Shown here piece after piece: positions 1 to 8,669 of a stretch of DNA of 64,000 bases. A model generated the notes under the pieces. The model was not told the DNA's origin and did not search any database. It worked only from the letters and a program-made list of their open reading frames with translations. The stretch lies in the NCBI GenBank assembly GCA_964019055.1, contig OZ025209.1, positions 7,679,071 through 7,743,070 on the forward strand, given 5' to 3'. The stretch is from Anthopleura xanthogrammica (lineage: Eukaryota; Cnidaria; Anthozoa; Actiniaria; Actiniidae). Both the position numbers and the translations under genes were made by a program. Each line of letters starts with the position of its first letter. Within the stretch, counting starts at the first letter, position 1.

Positions 1-123
1 TCTCAGCAAATTTCAGATTTTCTCAGCAAAAAACAGTTTTTTTGACCAAAAAGCACCTTTACTCAGCCAAAACCGCATTTTTTTTCGCCAAAAAGTCGTG
101 TTTTTATCTCAAGAGGTATTTTC
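1..123. repeat. Partial first monomer (positions 207-329)
   Basis: The window opens inside a monomer at TCTCAGCAAATTTC, equivalent to position 207 of the unit, and runs 123 bases to the next ATGAGC at 124. The match to the consensus is continuous from base 1, so this is a window cut and not the array edge. Confidence 0.97.
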
Positions 124-1796
124 ATGAGCAAAAAGTGGGGGTTTCAGCAAACAGGTCACGCCGTCAGCGAAAACCTGGTTTTGAGAGCCAAAATGGCCAT
201 TTTTCAGTTTTTTGGGCTAAAAAGTTTTTTTTTCCAGCAAAACAGTGTTTTGGACATCCAAAATGTGCTTTTCTCGGCCAAAACTTGCGTTTAGCAGTGA
301 AAACGTCGTGTTTTGAGCAAAAGAAAATTCTCAGCAAATTTCAGATTTTCTCAGCAAAAAACAGTTTTTTTGACCAAAAAGCACCTTTACTCAGCCAAAA
401 CCGCATTTTTTTTCGCCAAAAAGTCGTGTTTTTATCTCAAGAGGTATTTTCATGAGCAAAAAGTGGGGGTTTCAGCAAACAGGTCACGCCGTCAGCGAAA
501 AACCTGGTTTTGAGAGCAAAAATGGCCATTTTTCAGTTTTTTGGGCTAAAAAGTTGTTTTTTCCAGCAAAACAGTGTTTTGGACATCCAAAATGTGCTTT
601 TCTCGGCCAAAACTTGCGTTTAGCAGTGAAAACGTCGTGTTTTGAGCAAAAGAAAATTCTCAGCAAATTTCAGATTTTCTCAGCAAAAAACAGTTTTTTT
701 GACCAAAAAGCACCTTTACTCAGCCAAAAGCGCATTTTTTTTCGCCAAAAAGTCGTGTTTTTATCTCAAGAGGTATTTTCATGAGCAAAAAGTGGGGGTT
801 TCAGCAAACAGGTCACGCCGTCAGCGAAAAACCTGGTTTTGAGAGCCAAAATGGCCATTTTTCAGTTTTTTGGGCTAAAAAGTTTTTTTTTCCAGCAAAA
901 CAGTGTTTTGGACATCCAAAATGTGCTTTTCTCGGCCAAAACTTGCGTTTAGCAGTGAAAACGTCGTGTTTTGAGCAAAAGAAAATTCTCAGCAAATTTC
1001 AGATTTTCTCAGCAAAAAAACAGTTTTTTTGACCAAAAAGCACCTTTACTCAGCCAAAACCGCATTTTTTTTCGCCAAAAAGTCGTGTTTTTATCTCAAG
1101 AGGTATTTTCATGAGCAAAAAGTGGGGGTTTCAGCAAACAGGTCACGCCGTCAGCGAAAAACCTGGTTTTGAGAGCCAAAATGGCCATTTTTCAGTTTTT
1201 TGGGCTAAAAAGTTGTTTTTTCCAGCAAAACAGTGTTTTGGACATCCAAAATGTGCTTTTCTCGGCCAAAACTTGCGTTTAGCAGTGAAAACGTCGTGTT
1301 TTGAGCAAAAGAAAATTCTCAGCAAACTTCAGATTTTCTCAGCAAAAAACAGTTTTTTTGACCAAAAAGCACCTTTACTCAGCCAAAACCGCATTTTTTT
1401 TCGCCAAAAAGTCGTGTTTTTATCTCAAGAGGTATTTTCATGAGCAAAAAGTGGGGGTTTCAGCAAACAGGTCACGCCATCAGCGAAAAACCTGGTTTTG
1501 AGAGCCAAAATGGCCATTTTTCAGTTTTTTGGGCTAAAAAGTTTTTTTTTCCAGCAAAACAGTGTTTTGGACATCCAAAATGTGCTTTTCTCGGCCAAAA
1601 CTTGCGTTTAGCAGTGAAAACGTCGTGTTTTGAGCAAAAGAAAATTCTCAGCAAATTTCAGATTTTCTCAGCAAAAAACAGTTTTTTTGACCAAAAAGCA
1701 CCTTTACTCAGCCAAAAGCGCATTTTTTTTCGCCAAAAAGTCGTGTTTTTATCTCAAGAGGTATTTTCATGAGCAAAAAGTGGGGGTTTCAGCAAA

Positions 1797-1814
1797 CAGG
1801 TCACGCCGTCAGCG
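1797..1814. other. Tract-free, CpG-dense window of the monomer (positions 29-46)
   Basis: This is the only stretch of the unit longer than about 15 bp without an A3 or T3 run. It holds three of the ten CpGs. It also concentrates diagnostic variants across the array: G37A, C39T, G40A, G44T and C45G, plus the 8-bp deletion in the 3085 monomer. A specific protein site or a mutational hotspot are both possible; the sequence alone does not decide. Confidence 0.6.
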
Positions 1815-1835
1815 AAAAACCTGGTTTTGAGAGCC

Positions 1836-1849
1836 AAAATGGCCATTTT
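1836..1849. repeat. 14-bp perfect palindrome AAAATGGCCATTTT, one per monomer
   Basis: Positions 68-81 of the unit read AAAATGGCCATTTT, identical to their reverse complement. The element is present in nearly every monomer; exceptions noticed are the copy beginning at 58017 (GGTC instead of GGCC) and the copy beginning at 62952 (ATAGCC). It contains TGGCCA, so a blunt cutter of that site should release a mostly 329-bp ladder. Whether the palindrome is bound by a dimeric protein is unknown. Confidence 0.9.
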
Positions 1850-1869
1850 TCAGTTTTTTGGGCTAAAAA

Positions 1870-1880
1870 GTTTTTTTTTC
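1870..1880. repeat. Hypervariable T/C tract (positions 102-113 of each unit)
   Basis: The usual form is G followed by nine T and CC. Alternatives seen include eight T plus CCC, six T plus CCCCC (for example 14594, 15252, 29722), TTG plus six T (T105G, for example 452, 8012, 37288), GG plus eight T (23799, 58346), tracts one base short (10644, 53083) and tracts one base long (53740, 56042). Most 328- and 330-bp monomers owe their length to this tract. Homopolymer slippage explains it, but sequencing error in such tracts cannot be excluded for single-copy changes. Confidence 0.85.
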
Positions 1881-1975
1881 CAGCAAAACAGTGTTTTGGA
1901 CATCCAAAATGTGCTTTTCTCGGCCAAAACTTGCGTTTAGCAGTGAAAACGTCGTGTTTTGAGCAAAAGAAAATT

Positions 1976-2017
1976 CTCAGCAAATTTCAGATTTTCTCAG
2001 CAAAAAACAGTTTTTTT
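1976..2017. repeat. Best-preserved internal 20-bp sub-repeat pair
   Basis: Within the reference monomer CTCAGCAAA occurs at 1976-1984 and again 20 bp later at 1996-2004, each followed by a T-tract. Related CTCAGCCAAAA and CGGCCAAAAC elements recur elsewhere in the unit. This is the clearest remnant of the roughly 20.6-bp ancestral unit (329/16) from which the monomer appears to have grown. The sub-unit is visible by eye; the ancestry is inference. Confidence 0.7.
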
Positions 2018-3084
2018 GACCAAAAAGCACCTTTACTCAGCCAAAACCGCATTTTTTTTCGCCAAAAAGTCGTGTTTTTATCTCAAGAGGTATTTTCATG
2101 AGCAAAAAGTGGGGGTTTCAGCAAACAGGTCACGCCGTCAGCGAAAAACCTGGTTTTGAGAGCCAAAATGGCCATTTTTCAGTTTTTTGGGCTAAAAAGT
2201 TTTTTTTTCCAGCAAAACAGTGTTTTGGACATCCAAAATGTGCTTTTCTCGGCCAAAACTTGCGTTTAGCAGTGAAAACGTCGTGTTTTGAGCAAAAGAA
2301 AATTCTCAGCAAATTTCAGATTTTCTCAGCAAAAAACAGTTTTTTTGACCAAAAAGCACCTTTACTCAGCCAAAACCGCATTTTTTTTCGCCAAAAAGTC
2401 GTGTTTTTATCTCAAGAGGTATTTTCATGAGCAAAAAGTGGGGGTTTCAGCAAACAGGTCACGCCGTCAGCGAAAAACCTGGTTTTGAGAGCCAAAATGG
2501 CCATTTTTCAGTTTTTTGGGCTAAAAAGTTTTTTTTTCCAGCAAAACAGTGTTTTGGACATCCAAAATGTGCTTTTCTCGGCCAAAACTTGCGTTTAGCA
2601 GTGAAAACGTCGTGTTTTGAGCAAAAGAAAATTCTCAGCAAACTTCAGATTTTCTCAGCAAAAAACAGTTTTTTTGACCAAAAAGCACCTTTACTCAGCC
2701 AAAACCGCATTTTTTTTCGCCAAAAAGTCGTGTTTTTATCTCAAGAGGTATTTTCATGAGCAAAAAGTGGGGGTTTCAGCAAACAGGTCACGCCGTCAGC
2801 GAAAAACCTGGTTTTGAGAGCCAAAATGGCCATTTTTCAGTTTTTTGGGCTAAAAAGTTTTTTTTTCCAGCAAAACAGTGTTTTGGACATCCAAAATGTG
2901 CTTTTCTCGGCCAAAACTTGCGTTTAGCAGTGAAAACGTCGTGTTTTGAGCAAAAGAAAATTCTCAGCAAACTTCAGATTTTCTCAGCAAAAAACAGTTT
3001 TTTTGACCAAAAAGCACCTTTACTCAGCCAAAACCGCATTTTTTTTCGCCAAAAAGTCGTGTTTTTATCTCAAGAGGTATTTTC

Positions 3085-3405
3085 ATGAGCAAAAAGTGGG
3101 GGTTTCAGCAAACAGGTCAGCGAAAAACCTGGTTTTGAGAGCCAAAATGGCCATTTTTCAGTTTTTTGGGCTAAAAAGTTTTTTTTTCCAGCAAAACAGT
3201 GTTTTGGACATCCAAAATGTGCTTTTCTCGGCCAAAACTTGCGTTTAGCAGTGAAAACGTCGTGTTTTGAGCAAAAGAAAATTCTCAGCAAATTTCAGAT
3301 TTTCTCAGCAAAAAACAGTTTTTTTGACCAAAAAGCACCTTTACTCAGCCAAAACCGCATTTTTTTTCGCCAAAAAGTCGTGTTTTTATCTCAAGAGGTA
3401 TTTTC
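3085..3405. repeat. 321-bp monomer with 8-bp deletion
   Basis: At 3115-3120 the normal GGTCACGCCGTCAGCG is shortened to GGTCAGCG. The lost 8 bp lie between two GTCA tetranucleotides, one of which remains, which is the signature of slippage between short direct repeats. The flanking monomers are full length, so the deletion was not spread. Confidence 0.95.
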
Positions 3406-4063
3406 ATGAGCAAAAAGTGGGGGTTTCAGCAAACAGGTCACGCCGTCAGCGAAAAACCTGGTTTTGAGAGCCAAAATGGCCATTTTTCAGTTTTTTGGGC
3501 TAAAAAGTTTTTTTTCCCAGCAAAACAGTGTTTTGGACATCCAAAATGTGCTTTTCTCGGCCAAAACTTGCGTTTAGCAGTGAAAACGTCGTGTTTTGAG
3601 CAAAAGAAAATTCTCAGCAAATTTCAGATTTTCTCAGCAAAAAACAGTTTTTTTGACCAAAAAGCACCTTTACTCAGCCAAAACCGCATTTTTTTTCGCC
3701 AAAAAGTCGTGTTTTTATCTCAAGAGGTATTTTCATGAGCAAAAAGTGGGGGTTTGAGCAAACAGGTCACGCCGTCAGCGAAAAACCTGGTTTTGAGAGC
3801 CAAAATGGCCATTTTTCATTTTTTTGGGCTAAAAAGTTGTTTTTTCCAGCAAAACAGTGTTTTGGACACCCAAAATGTGCTTTTCTCGGCCAAAACTTGC
3901 GTTTAGCAGTGAAAACGTCGTGTTTTGAGCAAAAGAAAATTCTCAGCAAATTTCAGATTTTCTCAGCAAAAAACAGTTTTTTTGACCGAAAAGCACCTTT
4001 ACTCAGCCAAAACCGCATTTTTTTTCGCCAAAAAGTCGTGTTTTTATCTCAAGAGGTATTTTC

Positions 4064-6037
4064 ATGAGCAAAAAGTGGGGGTTTCAGCAAACAGGTCACG
4101 CCGTCAGCGAAAAACCTGGTTTTGAGAGCCAAAATGGCCATTTTTCAGTTTTTTGGGCTAAAAAGTTTTTTTTTCCAGCAAAACAGTGTTTTGGACATCC
4201 AAAATGTGCTTTTCTCGGCCAAAACTTGCGTTTAGCAGTGAAAACGTCGTGTTTTGAGCAAAAGAAAATTCTCAGCAAATTTCAGATTTTCTCAGCAAAA
4301 AACAGTTTTTTTGACCAAAAAGCACCTTTACTCAGCCAAAACCGCATTTTTTTTCGCCAAAAAGTCGTGTTTTTATCTCAAGAGGTATTTTCATGAGCAA
4401 AAAGTGGGGGTTTCAGCAAACAGGTCACGCCGTCAGCGAAAAACCTGGTTTTGAGAGCCAAAATGGCCATTTTTCAGTTTTTTGGGCTAAAAAGTTTTTT
4501 TTTCCAGCAAAACAGTGTTTTGGACATCCAAAATGTGCTTTTCTCGGCCAAAACTTGCGTTTAGCAGTGAAAACGTCGTGTTTTGAGCAAAAGAAAATTC
4601 TCAGCAAATTTCAGATTTTCTCAGCAAAAAACAGTTTTTTTGACCAAAAAGCACCTTTACTCAGCCAAAACCGCATTTTTTTTCGCCAAAAAGTCGTGTT
4701 TTTATCTCAAGAGGTATTTTCATGAGCAAAAAGTAGGGGTTTCAGCAAACAGGTCACGCCGTCAGCGAAAAACCTGGTTTTGAGAGCCAAAATGGCCATT
4801 TTTCAGTTTTTTGGGCTAAAAAGTTTTTTTTCCCAGCAAAACAGTGTTTTGGACATCCAAAATGTGCTTTTCTCGGCCAAAACTTGCGTTTAGCAGTGAA
4901 AACGTCGTGTTTTGAGCAAAAGAAAATTCTCAGCAAATTTCAGATTTTCTCAGCAAAAAACAGTTTTTTTGACCAAAAAGCACCTTTACTCAGCCAAAAC
5001 CGCATTTTTTTTCGCCAAAAAGTCGTGTTTTTATCTCAAGAGGTATTTTCATGAGCAAAAAGTGGGGGTTTCAGCAAACAGGTCACGCCGTCAGCGAAAA
5101 ACCTGGTTTTGAGAGCCAAAATGGCCATTTTTCAGTTTTTTGGGCTAAAAAGTTTTTTTTTCCAGCAAAACAGTGTTTTGGACATCCAAAATGTGCTTTT
5201 CTCGGCCAAAACTTGCGTTTAGCAGTGAAAACGTCGTGTTTTGAGCAAAAGAAAATTCTCAGCAAATTTCAGATTTTCTCAGCAAAAAACAGTTTTTTTG
5301 ACCAAAAAGCACCTTTACTCAGCCAAAACCGCATTTTTTTTCGCCAAAAAGTCGTGTTTTTATCTCAAGAGGTATTTTCATGAGCAAAAAGTGGGGGTTT
5401 CAGCAAACAGGTCACGCCGTCAGCGAAAAACCTGGTTTTGAGAGCCAAAATGGCCATTTTTCAGTTTTTTGGGCTAAAAAGTTTTTTTTTCCAGCAAAAC
5501 AGTGTTTTGGACATCCAAAATGTGCTTTTCTCGGCCAAAACTTGCGTTTAGCAGTGAAAACGTCGTGTTTTGAGCAAAAGAAAATTCTCAGCAAATTTCA
5601 GATTTTCTCAGCAAAAAACAGTTTTTTTGACCAAAAAGCACCTTTACTCAGCCAAAACCGCATTTTTTTTCGCCAAAAAGTCGTGTTTTTATCTCAAGAG
5701 GTATTTTCATGAGCAAAAAGTAGGGGTTTCAGCAAACAGGTCACGCCGTCAGCGAAAAACCTGGTTTTGAGAGCCAAAATGGCCATTTTTCAGTTTTTTG
5801 GGCTAAAAAGTTTTTTTTCCCAGCAAAACAGTGTTTTGGACATCCAAAATGTGCTTTTCTCGGCCAAAACTTGCGTTTAGCAGTGAAAACGTCGTGTTTT
5901 GAGCAAAAGAAAATTCTCAGCAAATTTCAGATTTTCTCAGCAAAAAACAGTTTTTTTGACCAAAAAGCACCTTTACTCAGCCAAAACCGCATTTTTTTTC
6001 GCCAAAAAGTCGTGTTTTTATCTCAAGAGGTATTTTC
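4064..6037. repeat. Two tandem 987-bp trimers (higher-order repeat)
   Basis: Monomers 4064, 4393 and 4722 are matched in order by 5051, 5380 and 5709. The third member of each trimer shares G14A (AGTAGGGG) and an eight-T plus CCC tract; the other members show the reference type. I see no difference between the two 987-bp copies by eye, which implies a recent duplication. Flanking monomers 3735 and 6038 share G85T, T105G and A254G, so a 7-monomer (2,303-bp) spacing encloses the pair. Copy 3735 additionally has private changes (GGTTTGAGCAAAC and ACACCCAAAA). Confidence 0.85.
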
Positions 6038-8011
6038 ATGAGCAAAAAGTGGGGGTTTCAGCAAACAGGTCACGCCGTCAGCGAAAAACCTGGTTTTGAG
6101 AGCCAAAATGGCCATTTTTCATTTTTTTGGGCTAAAAAGTTGTTTTTTCCAGCAAAACAGTGTTTTGGACATCCAAAATGTGCTTTTCTCGGCCAAAACT
6201 TGCGTTTAGCAGTGAAAACGTCGTGTTTTGAGCAAAAGAAAATTCTCAGCAAATTTCAGATTTTCTCAGCAAAAAACAGTTTTTTTGACCGAAAAGCACC
6301 TTTACTCAGCCAAAACCGCATTTTTTTTCGCCAAAAAGTCGTGTTTTTATCTCAAGAGGTATTTTCATGAGCAAAAAGTGGGGGTTTCAGCAAACAGGTC
6401 ACGCCGTCAGCGAAAAACCTGGTTTTGAGAGCCAAAATGGCCATTTTTCAGTTTTTTGGGCTAAAAAGTTTTTTTTTCCAGCAAAACAGTGTTTTGGACA
6501 TCCAAAATGTGCTTTTCTCGGCCAAAACTTGCGTTTAGCAGTGAAAACGTCGTGTTTTGAGCAAAAGAAAATTCTCAGCAAATTTCAGATTTTCTCAGCA
6601 AAAAACAGTTTTTTTGACCAAAAAGCACCTCTACTCAGCCAAAACCGCATTGTTTTTCGCCAAAAAGTCGTGTTTTTATCTCAAGAGGTATTTTCATGAG
6701 CAAAAAGTGGGGGTTTCAGCAAACAGGTCACGCCGTCAGCGAAAAACCTGGTTTTGAGAGCCAAAATGGCCATTTTTCAGTTTTTTGGGCTAAAAAGTTG
6801 TTTTTTCCAGCAAAACAGTGTTTTGGACATCCAAAATGTGCTTTTCTCGGCCAAAACTTGCGTTTAGCAGTGAAAACGTCGTGTTTTGAGCGAAAGAAAA
6901 TTCTCAGGAAATTTCAGATTTTCTCAGCAAAAAACAGTTTTTTTGACCAAAAAGCACCTTTACTCAGCCAAAACCGCATTTTTGTTGGCCAAAAAGTCGT
7001 GTTTTTATCTCAAGAGGTATTTTCATGAGCAAAAAGTGGGGGTTTCAGCAAACAGGTCACGCCGTCAGCGAAAAACCTGGTTTTGAGAGCCAAAATGGCC
7101 ATTTTTCAGTTTTTTGGGCTAAAAAGTTGTTTTTTCCAGCAAAACAGTGTTTTGGACATCCAAAATGTGCTTTTCTCGGCCAAAACTTGCGTTTAGCAGT
7201 GAAAACGTCGTGTTTTGAGCGAAAGAAAATTCTCAGCAAATTTCAGATTTTCTCAGCAAAAAACAGTTTTTTTGACCAAAAAGCACCTTTACTCAGCCAA
7301 AAGCGCATTTTTTTTCGCCAAAAAGTCGTGTTTTTATCTCAAGAGGTATTTTCATGAGCAAAAAGTGGGGGTTTCAGCAAACAGGTCACGCCGTCAGCGA
7401 AAAACCTGGTTTTGAGAGCCAAAATGGCCATTTTTCAGTTTTTTGGGCTAAAAAGTTTTTTTTTCCAGCAAAACAGTGTTTTGGACATCCAAAATGTGCT
7501 TTTCTCGGCCAAAACTTGTGTTTAGCAGTGAAAACGTCGTGTTTTGAGCAAAAGAAAATTCTCAGCAAATTTCAGATTTTCTCAGCAAAAAACAGTTTTT
7601 TGGACCAAAAAGCACCTTTACTCAGCCAAAACCGCATTTTTTTTCGCCAAAAAGTCGTGTTTTTATCTCAAGAGGTATTTTCATGAGCAAAAAGTGGGGG
7701 TTTCAGCAAACAGGTCACGCCGTCAGCGAAAAACCTGGTTTTGAGAGCCAAAATGGCCATTTTTCAGTTTTTTGGGCTAAAAAGTTGTTTTTTCCAGCAA
7801 AACAGTGTTTTGGACATCCAAAATGTGCTTTTCTCGGCCAAAACTTGCGTTGAGCAGTGAAAACGTCGTGTTTTGAGCAAAAGAAAATTCTCAGCAAATT
7901 TCAGATTTTCTCAGCAAAAAACAGTTTTTTGGACCAAAAAGCACCTTTACTCAGCCAAAACCGCATTTTTTTTCGCCAAAAAGTCGTGTTTTTATCTCAA
8001 GAGGTATTTTC

Positions 8012-8669
8012 ATGAGCAAAAAGTGGGGGTTTCAGCAAACAGGTCACGCCGTCAGCGAAAAACCTGGTTTTGAGAGCCAAAATGGCCATTTTTCAGTTTT
8101 TTGGGCTAAAAAGTTGTTTTTTCCAGCAAAACAGTGTTTTGGACATCCAAAATGTGCTTTTCTCGGCCAAAACTTGCGTTTAGCAGTGAAAACGTCGTGT
8201 TTTGAGCAAAAGAAAATTCTCAGCAAATTTCAGATTTTCTCAGCAAAAAACAGTTTTTTTGACCAAAAAGCACCTTTACTCAGCCAAGACCGCATTTTTT
8301 TTCGCCAAAAAGTCGTGTTTTTATCTCAAGAGGTATTTTCATGAGCAAAAAGTGGGGGTTTCAGCAAACAGGTCACGCCGTCAGCGAAAAACCTGGTTTT
8401 GAGAGCCAAAATGGCCATTTTTCAGTTTTTTGGGCTAAAAAGTTGTTTTTTCCAGCAAAACAGTGTTTTGGACATCCAAAATGTGCTTTTCTCGGCCAAA
8501 ACTTGCGTTTAGCAGTGAAAACGTCGTGTTTTGAGCAAAAGAAAATTCTCAGCAAATTTCAGATTTTCTCAGCAAAAAACAGTTTTTTTGACCAAAAAGC
8601 ACCTTTACTCAGCCAAGACCGCATTTTTTTTCGCCAAAAAGTCGTGTTTTTATCTCAAGAGGTATTTTC
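8012..8669. repeat. Adjacent near-identical monomer pair (A277G, T105G)
   Basis: Monomers 8012 and 8341 both carry T105G and A277G (CCAAGACCGC) and look identical by eye. This indicates a recent single-monomer duplication. Confidence 0.8.

Larger units (their letters stand above)
1769..2097. repeat. Reference satellite monomer (329 bp) and its internal anatomy
   Basis: A typical copy, used here as the coordinate standard (monomer position = coordinate minus 1768). GC is 125/329 (38%) by hand count. A-tract centres lie near positions 9, 27, 49, 70, 99, 119, 140, 160, 180, 199, 215, 237, 256, 277, 298 and 318. T-tract centres lie near 20, 59, 80, 89, 107, 128, 149, 169, 191, 218/226, 246, 265, 288, 309 and 327. 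Most neighbours are thus 9-11 bp apart, alternating A and T. Three places break the rhythm: positions 29-46 have no tract and hold three CpGs; near 88 a T-tract sits where an A-tract is expected; and 197-227 has doubled A- and T-tracts. The copy holds ten CpG sites. TATAAA and AATAAA are absent. Confidence 0.95.

Noticed and set aside
1781..1790. Telomere-like or G-quadruplex sequence (GTGGGGGTTT)
   Set aside because: There is only one G-run per 329 bp and no TTAGGG- or TTTAGGG-type tandem. It cannot form an intramolecular quadruplex.
1801..1983. 60-codon minus-strand ORF and 66-codon + strand ORF in each unit
   Set aside because: They overlap the same satellite in other frames and recur with the 329-bp period. 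They are explained by lack of stop codons in the repeat, with no domain or conservation signal of their own.
2057..2073. CENP-B box
   Set aside because: TTCG, four bases and A fit the start of the consensus, but GTCG stands where CGGG is required. The match is partial and within a T-tract/A-tract junction common to the sub-repeat.
1769..2101. 110-codon + strand ORF (MSKKWGF...) repeated in almost every monomer
   Set aside because: Low-complexity K/F/A/Q-rich product with no recognisable domain. Common variants change amino acids. At least 13 monomers have in-frame stops (4722, 5709, 7683, 8670, 9328, 10972, 32682, 33998, 35314, 36630, 37288, 38275, 45512), and about two dozen have frame-shifting lengths. 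Stop-bearing copies have been amplified, so the frame is not under selection.
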